Counted from the stretch's first letter, positions 26,869 to 37,096 are shown. The stretch is 64,000 nucleotides of DNA from Paenibacillus oryzisoli (GCF_001653565.1 NZ_LYPB01000073.1:232896-296895); one strand, 5' to 3'. The notes: generated by a model from the letters alone, not told the origin. Numbers and translations are program-made.

Positions 26869-27417
26869 TTATTTAACAACCAAGTTTTTGTCGCCTGGTT
26901 TCCAGTTCATTGGGCACAATCCGCCGGATTGAAGCGCTTGAAGCACACGAAGTGTTTCTTCTACGCTGCGGCCTACGTCGTTGTGATTAACAACTTCGTA
27001 TTTCAATTCGCCTTCTGGATCGATGATGAATAGACCGCGAAGTGCGATACCTTCTTCTTCGATTAGAACGCCGTAGTCACGTGCAACGGATTTCGTAATG
27101 TCAGCAGCAAGTGGGAATGCCAATTTGCCAAGACCATTATCGTTAACCGGTGTGTTGATCCACGCTTTGTGCGTGTGGATGCTGTCGATGGAAACACCAA
27201 GAATTTCAGTGTCCAAAGCTTTGAATTGATCAGCAGCATAGCTAAGTGCTGTGATTTCAGTCGGACATACGAATGTGAAGTCCAATGGGTAGAAGAAAAG
27301 AACTAACCATTTTCCTTTGTAATCGGACAAAGATGCTTTACCAAATGCTGTACCGTCACCTGTAGCTGTCTCCATTGTAAAATCAGGAGCTTGTTTACCA
27401 ACTAAACGCTCTGCCAT
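26869..27417 (-). CDS. 2-Cys peroxiredoxin
   Basis: This thiol peroxidase reduces hydrogen and alkyl peroxides. The peroxidatic cysteine is Cys51 in FYPLDFTFVCPTE, and the resolving cysteine is Cys168 in GGLCPMNWKPG. At 182 residues it is a typical AhpC/Prx1-group protein. ATG 27417 follows GAGGAGG. No ahpF is adjacent, so electrons probably come from thioredoxin. A PerR-box-like palindrome lies in the divergent intergenic region at 27519. Confidence 0.95.
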   Translation of the reverse strand: MAERLVGKQAPDFTMETATGDGTAFGKASLSDYKGKWLVLFFYPLDFTFVCPTEITALSYAADQFKALDTEILGVSIDSIHTHKAWINTPVNDNGLGKLAFPLAADITKSVARDYGVLIEEEGIALRGLFIIDPEGELKYEVVNHNDVGRSVEETLRVLQALQSGGLCPMNWKPGDKNLVVK

Positions 27418-27518
27418 GGGTATAATTCCTCCTCAAAATCTATCTAAATTTCTATATTATCCGTATAAAATGGTATCATTCCCCTACCTGAAAGTCAATA
27501 ATTAGATCGTATACTAGA

Positions 27519-27533
27519 TAATAATTATTTTAA
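27519..27533. promoter_or_regulatory. PerR/Fur-box-like palindrome
   Basis: On the minus strand the 15-mer TTAAAATAATTATTA matches the PerR consensus (7-1-7 form) at 13 of 15 positions. It lies upstream of a possible peroxiredoxin promoter (TTGACT at 27493-27498) and 20 bases before the Crp-type gene. Confidence 0.4.
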
Positions 27534-27552
27534 TCCATGGAGGTAACTACTG

Positions 27553-28149
27553 ATGCACTTGTTCACGCCTCTGCTTACGTTTTTAGATAGGACGCTCCCC
27601 CTCACTGAAGATCAGACAAGCCGTTTCACAAGCCTACTTACACCCACATCATTGGACAAAGGTGAACACTTACTGCGCTCGGGCGAGCAGATGTCCTATT
27701 TATATTTCAGCTTATCCGGCTGCTTTCGCATGTATTACAGTACTTATGAAGGTAAAGAGCGCATCAAATCCTTCTGTGCGACTCATGAATTCATCACATC
27801 CTATAGCTCACTGCTGACGAGCAGTCCTTCCCAATTTTCTATACAAGCGCTGCAGCCTGCAACACTGCTTCGTATTTATTACCCTGACTTCATGGCTTTA
27901 ACAGCTGAAGACCCCATCTGGGAGCGTCTCGCAAGGCGGATGTCAGAAGGCTTGTATTTGAAAAAGGAACGACGCGAAATGCAACTGCTAACCCTTTCTG
28001 CAGAGGATCGATATCGCTGCTTTTTGGAGGAGTTCGGCACCTTGGAGAATGAGATTCCCCAATATTATATCGCCTCTTATTTAGGCATTACGCCTGTTGC
28101 TCTAAGCCGAATTCGCGCAAAATGGCGAAATACGCAAGTATACCCCTAA
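27553..28149 (+). CDS. Crp/Fnr-family transcriptional regulator
   Basis: This 198-residue protein has an N-terminal cyclic-nucleotide-binding-like fold (LDKGEHLLRSGEQMSYLYFSLSG region) and a C-terminal helix-turn-helix (IASYLGITPVALSRIRAKW). It lacks the cysteine cluster of Fnr and an obvious cAMP pocket. It probably binds another ligand or none, as in the large unassigned branch of the family. ATG 27553 follows GGAGGT. It is 83 bases from the downstream SDR gene, a possible target. Confidence 0.88.
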   Translation: MHLFTPLLTFLDRTLPLTEDQTSRFTSLLTPTSLDKGEHLLRSGEQMSYLYFSLSGCFRMYYSTYEGKERIKSFCATHEFITSYSSLLTSSPSQFSIQALQPATLLRIYYPDFMALTAEDPIWERLARRMSEGLYLKKERREMQLLTLSAEDRYRCFLEEFGTLENEIPQYYIASYLGITPVALSRIRAKWRNTQVYP

Positions 28150-28232
28150 TTTTTACAATTAACCTAGGTTAATGAAATTCGTAGCCATTCCATTTATGCT
28201 GATGATATCTCCTTCGAAAGGATGTCGTTCAG

Positions 28233-28967
28233 ATGAAACTAACTGGCCATTGTATACTCATTACAGGAGGTTCTGCCGGTATCGGCCTCTCGCTCGCCAA
28301 GCGGCTTGTAGAGAAAGGCAATACAGTAATCATTGCCAGCAGTAACATCCATCGCCTGCATCAAGCCGTACAGGCTTGTCCCGCGCTCATTGCGTATCCG
28401 TGTGATTTGCATAATCCTGATGGCATTGATGAATTCGCTCGAACAATGGTTCAGGCACACCCAGATCTAGATATCCTCATTAACAACGCCGGAATCCAAT
28501 TCAACTATGATTTCCTCCAAGAAACGGATGTACGGAACCAAATCTACCGTGAAATCCAGATCAATCTGACGTCTACGATTCAGTTATGCAGCAACTTTTT
28601 GGCACATCTGACCACGAAGCCTAATGCAGCTATCGTCAATGTGTCCTCTGGACTCGGGCTCGTTCCCAAGAAATCAGCTCCCGTGTATTGTGCGACCAAA
28701 GCGGCCGTACATCTCTTCACCAAGAGCTTGCGCTATCAATTGGAAGCAACGAATGTGAAGGTATTCGAAATCATACCGCCACTTGTAGATACTGAAATGA
28801 CTGCCCATCGGGGCAAAGGGAAGATTTCACCTGATCAGCTTGCTTCCGAATTCATACAGGGCTTTGAGAGAGATCGTTATGAAATGCTGATTGGCAAAAC
28901 CAAGCTGCTTAGCCTTCTCCAGCGGATCTCCCCCTCATTAGCAGATAAGATTCTAAAGAATGGTTAA
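28233..28967 (+). CDS. SDR-family oxidoreductase (DltE-like)
   Basis: This is a short-chain dehydrogenase/reductase of 244 residues. The cofactor motif is TGGSAGIGLSLA, followed by NNAG (ILINNAGIQ). The catalytic Ser lies in NVSSGLG and the Tyr/Lys pair in YCATKAAV. Its overall pattern resembles the DltE-type oxidoreductases. The substrate is unknown. ATG 28233 follows AAAGGATG. It probably forms a transcript with the preceding Crp-type gene. Confidence 0.9.
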   Translation: MKLTGHCILITGGSAGIGLSLAKRLVEKGNTVIIASSNIHRLHQAVQACPALIAYPCDLHNPDGIDEFARTMVQAHPDLDILINNAGIQFNYDFLQETDVRNQIYREIQINLTSTIQLCSNFLAHLTTKPNAAIVNVSSGLGLVPKKSAPVYCATKAAVHLFTKSLRYQLEATNVKVFEIIPPLVDTEMTAHRGKGKISPDQLASEFIQGFERDRYEMLIGKTKLLSLLQRISPSLADKILKNG

Positions 28968-28989
28968 ACGCTTTCCAAGTCATCCTGCT

Positions 28990-29046
28990 ATGAAAAAAGC
29001 TCGCAATCCCGAAGCTAAACGGCTTCGAAAATGCGAGCTTATTGGT
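28990..29046. terminator. Bidirectional terminator between SDR and leuB
   Basis: The outer stem AAGCTCGCA / TGCGAGCTT encloses a GAAGC / GCTTC inner stem. On the minus strand it is followed by TTTTTTC, ending leuB. Confidence 0.85.
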
Positions 29047-29050
29047 ATCA

Positions 29051-30130
29051 TTATTTGCGCATTGCGTCAACAATCAATTGACCCATAGCAAGCGTACCGA
29101 TCGCTGTGCTCTTATCCACTGCGATGTCGCCTGTACGGTGACCAGCATCCAAGACTTCTTTCACTGCGCGCTCGATGGAATCCGCAGCTTCGTGGTAACC
29201 GAAAGTCAAACGGAACATCAATGCAACGGAAAGGATCGTAGCGATTGGGTTGGAGATACCTTGACCTGCGATATCAGGCGCAGAACCGTGTACCGGCTCG
29301 TACAAGCCGAATGCACCTTCGCCAAGAGAAGCGGATGCTAGCATCCCGATGGAGCCTGTCAGCATCGCTGCTTCGTCACTCAAGATGTCGCCGAACATGT
29401 TCTCTGTTACGATAACGTCGAAGGAAGACGGACGGCGAAGCAATTGCATCGCACAGTTATCAACCAATACGTGCTCAAGCTCAACATCTGGGTAGTCAGC
29501 CGATACACGGATGACGACTTCACGCCATAGGCGGGATGTTTCAAGAACGTTCGCTTTATCAACAGAAGCAAGCTTCTTGCGACGTGTGCGTGCGATGTCA
29601 AACGCTTGACGCGCGATACGCTCGATTTCATGCTCGGAGTAAGCACATGTATCAACCGCTTCTTGACCGTTAGCTGTTTCGCGACGGAATTTCTCACCGA
29701 AGTAAATACCGCCAGTCAACTCACGAACAACGATCAAATCTGTGCCTTCAAGAACTTCAGGCTTCAACGTGGAAGCTTCTTTCAAGCAATCAAAGATGAA
29801 CGCAGGACGGATGTTGGAGAACAAACCAAGCGCTTTACGAATACCTAGAAGACCTGTTTCTGGGCGAAGCTCTTTGGAATTGTTGTCCCATTTCGGACCA
29901 CCAACTGCTCCAAGAAGGACAGCATCAGCGGATTGACAAACTTTCAATGTTTCTTCCGGAAGTGGTGTACCTTTCTCATCGATCGCGATACCACCGAAAA
30001 GCGCGTGTTCTGTTTCAAATTGATATCCGAATAATTCTTCGGTACGTTTCAATACTTTTTCTGCTTCAGCAACAACTTCTGGACCAATACCGTCCCCAGC
30101 GATTACCGCGATTTTTTTTACATCAGCCAT
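29051..30130 (-). CDS. leuB: 3-isopropylmalate dehydrogenase
   Basis: This is the third enzyme of leucine synthesis, oxidising 3-isopropylmalate with NAD. The family signature is complete: [12 protein letters not shown] near the start, [21 protein letters not shown], and [14 protein letters not shown] in the metal and substrate site. The length is about 359 residues. The frame also has an ATG at 30139, but AAGGAG lies only three bases before it; ATG 30130 gives the family N-terminus, with a longer (12-base) spacing. Unusually, it is 4.2 kb from leuA, with its own promoter candidate. Confidence 0.95.
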   Translation of the reverse strand: MADVKKIAVIAGDGIGPEVVAEAEKVLKRTEELFGYQFETEHALFGGIAIDEKGTPLPEETLKVCQSADAVLLGAVGGPKWDNNSKELRPETGLLGIRKALGLFSNIRPAFIFDCLKEASTLKPEVLEGTDLIVVRELTGGIYFGEKFRRETANGQEAVDTCAYSEHEIERIARQAFDIARTRRKKLASVDKANVLETSRLWREVVIRVSADYPDVELEHVLVDNCAMQLLRRPSSFDVIVTENMFGDILSDEAAMLTGSIGMLASASLGEGAFGLYEPVHGSAPDIAGQGISNPIATILSVALMFRLTFGYHEAADSIERAVKEVLDAGHRTGDIAVDKSTAIGTLAMGQLIVDAMRK

Positions 30131-30198
30131 GACAATCATTCACTCCTTATTGTAGCAAACCTAGTTTGTTAGCATTCCTATCGTTATATCCTGACCCC

Positions 30199-30209
30199 AT
30201 TGTACCATA
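30199..30209 (-). promoter_or_regulatory. Candidate extended -10 promoter of leuB
   Basis: On the minus strand TATGGTACAAT provides the extended TG motif and TACAAT about 60 bases before the leuB start. The -35 is weak. Confidence 0.4.
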
Positions 30210-30298
30210 AGATAGCACGCTACTTTAGATATAAAAGCTATTGCTTTGATAGTTTATTCCTATAACCATGCATAGAAAATTTTCCATTGTCCATTTCA

Positions 30299-31126
30299 TT
30301 AGCTATTATCGCTATCTCCAGCCCTCAGTAAAGGTTCATACATCATAATTGCATGGTTATCGGTCACCCATTCATCCCGTACAAGCTGCCCTTCTCGATT
30401 CCTCACCCTGCGGTGAATCTCATTATGCCGTACATATCCACCCCAGTACTCTCGTGTAATTCTGTGGTTCTTCTCGTACATTTCGTAGCTATGAAGGGTG
30501 GGCGTAAGTGCACGCCATTCCCCTATCAAATGGGTATCCGAAACATAGATCACCAACTGATATGCATCTTGTGTCTCGTTCCCAATTTGCAAATCCAAGT
30601 AATTATAATAACACGTTGCTCCGCTTCCAAAAGGTTGAGATCTCCCCGCATCGGGAAATACATCGTAGCTGTGGCGATACCTTTCCGTTACCGTAAGCGG
30701 CGTATGCAGCGTCATCCAATAAATTAAATTAGAAAGTTGGCATAAACCACCGCCAACACCCGTCTTCACTTTTCCGTGAAAAAGCACCATACCATCGATA
30801 TACCCTTTTCTACGGGTTGTTTTTCCAATTAATCGCCAATAGGAAAACGTCTCGCCAGGCTGGATCATCACGCCATTCAACTGCTTGGTAGCGAGCCTCA
30901 AGTTAATGATCTTGTTATGCTGAAGCCACATATCTACGTCTTTCAATTGTCTTAACAGAGGAGTTCGGTGCGTAGACGCGAGGTGAGGAAGTATCTCAGT
31001 CTGTTTATGGGACGCATACTTCCTGCCATCAAAAAACCAAGCTACATATCGTTTCAACCGATACGCTTTGATCCCTAGAAATATTCTAGCGCGACTGCGG
31101 TGGATCGGTTTTAAGGGTTTACTCAT
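30299..31126 (-). CDS. VanW family protein
   Basis: The core carries the VanW pattern: IQPGETFSYWRLIGKTTRRKGY, then VGGGLCQLSNLIYWM, typical of this family of unknown biochemical function (named from vancomycin-resistance clusters but widespread without them). The frame extends to 31210, but ATG 31126 (MSKPLKPIHRSRARIFLG) has an AAAGGGGA site. No transmembrane helix is clear. No resistance genes are nearby, so a resistance role is not suggested. Confidence 0.88.
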   Translation of the reverse strand: MSKPLKPIHRSRARIFLGIKAYRLKRYVAWFFDGRKYASHKQTEILPHLASTHRTPLLRQLKDVDMWLQHNKIINLRLATKQLNGVMIQPGETFSYWRLIGKTTRRKGYIDGMVLFHGKVKTGVGGGLCQLSNLIYWMTLHTPLTVTERYRHSYDVFPDAGRSQPFGSGATCYYNYLDLQIGNETQDAYQLVIYVSDTHLIGEWRALTPTLHSYEMYEKNHRITREYWGGYVRHNEIHRRVRNREGQLVRDEWVTDNHAIMMYEPLLRAGDSDNS

Positions 31127-31227
31127 CTTTTGAACGTCCCCTTTCTCACATCCTCTTCCCATCTTAATTTCAAAATAATCCCAAGTCAATTGCTCATACC
31201 TGCCTTGCATTCCAATTTGTCGACTAC

Positions 31228-31257
31228 TTGATCATTTCCATACACCTATGATAAAAT
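31228..31257 (+). promoter_or_regulatory. Promoter upstream of the endonuclease-like gene
   Basis: TTGATC (31228-31233) and TAAAAT (31252-31257) are separated by 18 bases, giving a predicted start near 31264. Confidence 0.55.
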
Positions 31258-31281
31258 ACTAAAAAATGGTAGTGAAGTACA

Positions 31282-31332
31282 CGCCGCTTCTTTCGTTCAG
31301 CTTTTGCTGACGCTAGAGAGCGGCTTTTTTAT
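31282..31332 (+). terminator. Terminator in the leader of the endonuclease-like gene
   Basis: The outer stem GCCGCT / AGCGGC and inner stem TCAGC-TTTT-GCTGA are followed by TTTTTT. It lies between the promoter at 31228 and the start codon at 31359, so it could act as an attenuator or end a short RNA. Confidence 0.7.
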
Positions 31333-31358
31333 TTCCAGAAAAAGGGGCGAGATGGCGT

Positions 31359-32045
31359 TTGTCAGTATTCGATAAATCGTATGAGGCATTCATGCAGGAG
31401 CACACGAAGAAACGTAAAGGTGAACGATTGCGGAGATTACTTGAAGGGCATGGGCATGCCGAACGTTTATTTTTGAAACAAGTATGGTGGAGAGCGTTAG
31501 GCGACTTTTTATACTTGCATCCCGAGTTTGAAGTCAAAGATTTCCGTGACGGCACTCGTTTTATCGATTTTGCCTACATTCGACAAGGGCTGAAGCTCGC
31601 TATCGAAATTGATGGGTACAGCACACACGCTAGCCAAATTAGCCGTACACAATTCTCAGATTCACTTACCCGTCAAAATCATCTGATAATCGATGGATGG
31701 AAAGTCTTGCGTTTTTCCTATGATGATATAAAAAACCACCCTCGTATGTGCGAGCAGATAATTCTGCAATTTATTGGGAAATATTTCAGCGACCAGCACG
31801 GGGGGCAGGAACAAATTGGAGAGCTAAGTATCATTGAACAAACAATTTGCCGACTAGCACTCTCATATGAAAAAGCGATCTCTCCTCGATATGTATCTGA
31901 ATATTTCCAATTCGGGATTAAGAAATCGAGGAACATTCTCCATGAGATGATGGAGAAAGAACTACTTCTTTCTGCAGGCGTGGGGCAGCAGCGAATACGA
32001 TACTATCGGCTGCATCCGGCTGTTGCGGCGCGGATGGTACGGTGA
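31359..32045 (+). CDS. Endonuclease-like protein (DUF559/Vsr-type fold) with C-terminal winged helix
   Basis: This 228-residue protein contains a PD-(D/E)XK-like pattern: FIDFAYIRQGLKLAIEIDGYSTH, then an RQNHLIIDGWKVLRFSYDDI ending. This is the layout of the DUF559 / MTES_1575 / Vsr-related endonuclease group. The C-terminal ~75 residues (RYVSEYFQFGIKKSRNILHEM) look like a winged helix. No restriction methylase is adjacent. The start is TTG 31359 with AAAGGGG upstream. The stop codon abuts the first unit of the 112-bp array. DNA cleavage is inferred from the fold only. Confidence 0.75.
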   Translation: MSVFDKSYEAFMQEHTKKRKGERLRRLLEGHGHAERLFLKQVWWRALGDFLYLHPEFEVKDFRDGTRFIDFAYIRQGLKLAIEIDGYSTHASQISRTQFSDSLTRQNHLIIDGWKVLRFSYDDIKNHPRMCEQIILQFIGKYFSDQHGGQEQIGELSIIEQTICRLALSYEKAISPRYVSEYFQFGIKKSRNILHEMMEKELLLSAGVGQQRIRYYRLHPAVAARMVR

Positions 32046-32046
32046 G

Positions 32047-32985
32047 CGCCAGGTCCGCCCAGTTAACGCCCATTTGGGCCGTTAACTCAGTGCTCTTGAT
32101 CGGCGGCGTCGCGGCGCGACACGTTAAGGCCCCTTTCGGGCCTTAACTGCGCCCACGGCGCCAGGTCCGCCCAGTTAACGCCCATTTGGGCCGTTAACTC
32201 AGTGCTCTTGATCGGCGGCGTCGCGGCGCGACACGTTAAGGCCCTTTTCGGGCCTTAACTGCGCGCACGGCGCCAGGTCCGCCCAGTTAACGCCCATTTG
32301 GGCCGTTAACTCAGTGCTCTTGATCGGCGGCGTCGCGGCGCGACACGTTAAGGCCCTTTTCGGGCCTTAACTGCTCTCTCGGCGCCAGGTCCACCCAGTT
32401 AACGCCCATTTGGGCCGTTAACTCAGTGCTCTTGATCGGCGACGTCGCGACGCGACGCGTTAAGGCCCTTTTCGGGCCTTAACTGCTCTCACGGCGCCAG
32501 GTCCGCCCAGTTAACGCCCATTTGGGCCGTTAACTCAGTGCTCTTGATCGGCGGCGTCGCGGCGCGACACGTTAAGGCCCTTTTCGGGCCTTAACTGCTC
32601 TCACGGCACCAGGTCCGCCCAGTTAACGCCCATTTGGGCCGTTAACTCAGTGCTCTTGATCGGCGGCGTCGCGGCGCGACACGTTAAGGCCCTTTTCGGG
32701 CCTTAACTGCTCTCACGGCACCAGGTCCGCCCAGTTAACGCCCATTTGGGCCGTTAACTCAGTGCTCTTGATCGGCGGCGTCGCGGCGCGACACGTTAAG
32801 GCCCTTTTCGGGCCTTAACTGCGCCCACGGCGCCAGGCTAGCCCAGTTAACGCCCATTTGGGCCGTTAACTCAGTGCTCTTGATCGGCGGCGGCGCAGCG
32901 CGACACGTTAAGGCCCCTTTCGGGCCTTAACTGCGCCCACGGCGCCAGGTCCGCCCAGTTAACGCCCATTCGGGCCGTTAACTCC
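32047..32985. repeat. 112-bp tandem palindromic array, nine copies
   Basis: Eight full units and one truncated unit repeat with an exact 112-bp period; the AGGTCC/AGGCTA start falls at 32051, 32163, 32275, 32387, 32499, 32611, 32723, 32835 and 32947. Each unit has two hairpins: GTTAACGCCC-ATTT-GGGC-CGTTAAC, and the perfect 10-bp stem GTTAAGGCCC-TTTTC-GGGCCTTAAC. Between them lies the palindrome GTCGCGGCGCGAC. Copies 4 and 8 vary mainly in this middle palindrome. The array separates the endonuclease-like gene from the aminotransferase gene. Apparent ORFs in it follow the repeat and are not real. Confidence 0.95.
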
Positions 32986-33020
32986 CCCGCCCTTTCGGCG
33001 CCCGCCACAGCCGCCGCTAC

Positions 33021-33054
33021 CAAAAAGCACCCAAAGCCAACGGCCCTGGGTGCT
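33021..33054 (-). terminator. Terminator of the aminotransferase gene
   Basis: The stem AGCACCCA / TGGGTGCT is followed by TTTTTGG on the minus strand. Confidence 0.85.
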
Positions 33055-33063
33055 CCTTCTTTT

Positions 33064-34260
33064 TTAAGCGTTTTGCAAATACGATTCCATGGCTTTCGCA
33101 AGCTTCTTCATACCCAGCACGGTAGTTTCTTTATCCGTGTGCGTATAGTTCAAACGCATCGTGTTGTACTGCGGATTCTCCGCGTAGAACGTAGCACCTG
33201 GAACAAAGGCAACGCCTTCTTGGACAGCGATTTTCAACAAATCCGCTGCGTTAATTTGCTCAGGAAGCTCGACCCATATGAACATGCCGCCTTTTGGCTC
33301 TTCCCATTTCAGACCCGGCCAGTTCAGCTCTGCGAGCAGTCCTGACATGAACTTCATCCGATCCATATACTGTTCACGGATTAAGGAAATATGAGCGTCC
33401 AGATCAAAGTGCTCAAGCAGATGATACAACGTTTGCTGATCGATGGTGCTCGAGTGCAGATCTGCGGATTGCTTGAAACGTGCAACCTGACGAATAACCG
33501 ACTCGTCGCCCATAATCCAACCTGTACGGAAAGCAGGCGCAACGGTTTTGGAGAAAGTGCTCGTATACACGACATTGCCACCCTCAGCTTTACCGCCAAG
33601 CGAGTAGATCGTCGGATAGCTTTCGCTTTCGTTAAACTGGATTTCCCCATAGGGGTCATCTTCCAGAATGAGCACATCAGCGCCGCGGCAAATATCCAGC
33701 AAGCCTTGACGGCGTTCCAAACTCCATGCACGACCCGCAGGGTTCGAGAATGTCGGAATAACATAGACCATTTTCGGATTATACTGCGCGATTTTGGCTG
33801 CCAAATCCGAAAGAATCATGCCGTCGTTGTCGCTATCGACGGAAACGATTTTTGCCCCTTTGGCTTGATACACTTGGATTGCTGCCAAATAGGTTGGACG
33901 TTCGACGAGAATAACATCGCCTTCATCAATGTATACACGTGTCAAAAGATCGATCGCTTGCTGCGAACCTGTCGTGAGCAACATCTCATCTGGCGTAACG
34001 ATCATGTTCTTCGCTGCCATCCGCTTACATAAGGATTCGCGCAAAGGCTTATAACCTTCTGTTAGCCCATATTGCAACGCAGACTTGCCGCCGCCAACAA
34101 CTCTTGTGAACGCTTCACTAACTGCATCTAATGGAAAAAACTCTTCAGCAGGCAGTCCGCCAGCAAAAGAAATAATCGAGCTTCCTTGTGTCAGCTTAAG
34201 AATTTCTCTTACTGCTGACGATGAGAAGCCTTCCAACGATTTAGAAAATCGATATTTCAT
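33064..34260 (-). CDS. PLP-dependent aminotransferase (2-aminoadipate/PatA-type)
   Basis: This is a fold-type I aminotransferase. The PLP lysine is in VVYTSTFSKTVAPAFRTGW, with the substrate Arg in the same motif. Other signatures are SFAGGLPAEEFFP, TTGSQQAIDLL and EDDPYGEIQF. It resembles the LysN / 2-aminoadipate transaminase and multi-substrate group, and may act as a branched-chain or aromatic aminotransferase; the substrate is not certain. ATG 34260 (MKYRFSKSLEGF) is preferred over ATG 34272, which is inside the ribosome site. It follows leuA by 92 bases with a terminator between. Confidence 0.88.
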   Translation of the reverse strand: MKYRFSKSLEGFSSSAVREILKLTQGSSIISFAGGLPAEEFFPLDAVSEAFTRVVGGGKSALQYGLTEGYKPLRESLCKRMAAKNMIVTPDEMLLTTGSQQAIDLLTRVYIDEGDVILVERPTYLAAIQVYQAKGAKIVSVDSDNDGMILSDLAAKIAQYNPKMVYVIPTFSNPAGRAWSLERRQGLLDICRGADVLILEDDPYGEIQFNESESYPTIYSLGGKAEGGNVVYTSTFSKTVAPAFRTGWIMGDESVIRQVARFKQSADLHSSTIDQQTLYHLLEHFDLDAHISLIREQYMDRMKFMSGLLAELNWPGLKWEEPKGGMFIWVELPEQINAADLLKIAVQEGVAFVPGATFYAENPQYNTMRLNYTHTDKETTVLGMKKLAKAMESYLQNA

Positions 34261-34288
34261 ACAGGGACGCATCCTTTCGCATTTGTAG

Positions 34289-34328
34289 AAAGCACCCCTC
34301 CTCGAATCGTGGAGGTGAGGTGCTTATC
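34289..34328 (-). terminator. Terminator after leuA
   Basis: The stem AAGCACC..CACCTCC / GGAGG..GGTGCTT is followed by TCT on the minus strand, with a weak T-run. Confidence 0.6.
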
Positions 34329-34352
34329 CGAATTGCCATGAAGGCTAAGAGC

Positions 34353-35903
34353 TTATATTAACGTAACGTTGCTTCTGTTGCTTGTTGGGTTTTTGCGCTT
34401 ATCGATCAGTCTGTTCACAGCGTCTAGGTAAGCCTTCGCGCTAGCTTCCAGAATATCCGTCGAAATACCACGACCTTGTACAGAAAGGGTATCTTGTTTC
34501 AGGACAACGTGAACTTCGCCAAGCGCATCTTTCCCGTGTGAAACGGATTTGATGGAGTAGTCGTCAAGCTCGACGTTTTCCTTCGTCGCTTTATCAATCG
34601 CGTTGTAAATCGCGTCAACAGAACCGTTACCTACCGCGCTTTCAGCCACTTCGCTGCCATCTTGGAAGCGAACATGAACTGTTGCCGTTGGTGTCATTTG
34701 ATTGCCGTAGGCGACTTGAAGTGTGCCAAGCGCGAAAATTTCCGGTGTCTCAATCAATTTCTCTTCGATTAGGGCACGAATATCCTCGTCTTCTACTTGC
34801 TTCTTGCGATCCGCCAAATCCTTGAACTTGCCGAAAGCCACGTTCACTTGCTCGTCACCGAGCTCGTATCCAAGATCAATGAGTTTCTCACGGAACGCAT
34901 GGCGTCCGGAGTGTTTGCCCATCACGAGCTTACTTTCCTTCACGCCGATCGTTTCGGGAGACATAATCTCGTAGGTCGTTTTCTCTTTGAGCATACCATC
35001 CTGATGAATGCCGGACTCATGCGCGAAGGCGTTAGCGCCAACAATCGCCTTATTGCCTGGAACCACCATGCCTGTAAGCTTGCTGACTAGACGGCTGGTG
35101 CGGTAGATCTCGTTCAACACAAGCGAACTCTTCGCTTGGTAGAAGTCTTGGCGTGTTTCCAGCGCCATAACGACTTCCTCGATCGAGGTGTTCCCTGCTC
35201 GCTCGCCAATCCCATTGATCGTGCCTTCTATTTGATCGGCACCGTTCAGAACTGCAGCGAGCGCGTTCGCTGTCGCCATGCCTAAGTCGTCATGGCAATG
35301 CGCACTCAATTGAATTTTCTCTATGCCGGGAACTGTTTCCTTCAGCATTCTGAAGATATTACCGTAATCATACGGTGTCATATAACCGACTGTATCTGGA
35401 ATATTTACGACAGAAGCGCCAGCACGAATCGCCATGCTTGTCACTTCAGCGATGAAATCCAGCTCCGTACGTCCTGCATCCTCGAGCGAGAACTCGATTT
35501 TGCTGAAATACTTCTTCGCATATTTAATTGCCGCTTCAGCTGTTTCTAACACTTGGTGCTTCTCCATCCGCAGTTTGTGCTGACGGTGAATAGGTGAAGT
35601 CGCAAGGAATAAATGGATGCATGGATCCTGTGCACCTTGAAGGGCTTCACGCACAGCCTCGATGTCCTGCTCGCGAGAACGAGACAAGCCGATAACTGAA
35701 GCGTTCTTAATCGCTCTAGCGACCGCATTCACACCAGCCAAGTCCCCTGGAGATGCCGCAGGAAAACCTGCCTCCATACGATCCACACCAAGCTTCTCTA
35801 GCTGCAAGGCGATCTCAACCTTCTCCTGTGTATTCAGGTTCACACCTGGTGACTGCTCACCATCACGAAGGGTTGTATCAAAAATGTAAATTTTACGCAC
35901 CAT
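34353..35903 (-). CDS. leuA: 2-isopropylmalate synthase
   Basis: This enzyme starts leucine synthesis by condensing acetyl-CoA with 2-oxoisovalerate. The N-terminal TIM barrel has the signatures [33 protein letters not shown] and [12 protein letters not shown]. The C-terminal regulatory (allosteric leucine-binding) domain occupies about the last 130 residues, so feedback inhibition is likely. The length is 516. ATG 35903 follows TAGGAGGTG. It is downstream of ilvC in the operon with a stable hairpin in the gap (35981-36022). Confidence 0.96.
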   Translation of the reverse strand: MVRKIYIFDTTLRDGEQSPGVNLNTQEKVEIALQLEKLGVDRMEAGFPAASPGDLAGVNAVARAIKNASVIGLSRSREQDIEAVREALQGAQDPCIHLFLATSPIHRQHKLRMEKHQVLETAEAAIKYAKKYFSKIEFSLEDAGRTELDFIAEVTSMAIRAGASVVNIPDTVGYMTPYDYGNIFRMLKETVPGIEKIQLSAHCHDDLGMATANALAAVLNGADQIEGTINGIGERAGNTSIEEVVMALETRQDFYQAKSSLVLNEIYRTSRLVSKLTGMVVPGNKAIVGANAFAHESGIHQDGMLKEKTTYEIMSPETIGVKESKLVMGKHSGRHAFREKLIDLGYELGDEQVNVAFGKFKDLADRKKQVEDEDIRALIEEKLIETPEIFALGTLQVAYGNQMTPTATVHVRFQDGSEVAESAVGNGSVDAIYNAIDKATKENVELDDYSIKSVSHGKDALGEVHVVLKQDTLSVQGRGISTDILEASAKAYLDAVNRLIDKRKNPTSNRSNVTLI

Positions 35904-35980
35904 GTCACCTCCTAAAAGTTTTCATAGAAAACTTACTTCGTAAGCTTTGCTCTGCATTTTTTCCAAGTCGTTATAGTATT

Positions 35981-36022
35981 CACAGGGAGCAATTGGGAAA
36001 TTCTCCTCAATCACTCCCTGTG
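35981..36022 (-). other. Stable hairpin between ilvC and leuA
   Basis: CACAGGGAG / CTCCCTGTG closes a further paired interior. No T-run follows, so it is not a simple terminator. Its place resembles processing and stability hairpins of other ilv-leu operons. Confidence 0.65.
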
Positions 36023-36058
36023 GAATGTACAGCCTATAAGATTCAATAATGCCTAAAA

Positions 36059-37090
<1,032 letters not shown>

Positions 37091-37096
37091 CTACCC

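Noticed and set aside
30299-31126. Vancomycin resistance from the VanW protein
   Set aside because: VanW proteins are common without resistance, and no vanA/H/X/S/R genes are in the window.
32047-32985. CRISPR array
   Set aside because: The whole 112-bp unit is repeated without variable spacers, and no cas gene is present.
32871-33101. Minus-strand ORF over the array end
   Set aside because: It is generated by the repeat sequence, has no ribosome site and resembles no protein.
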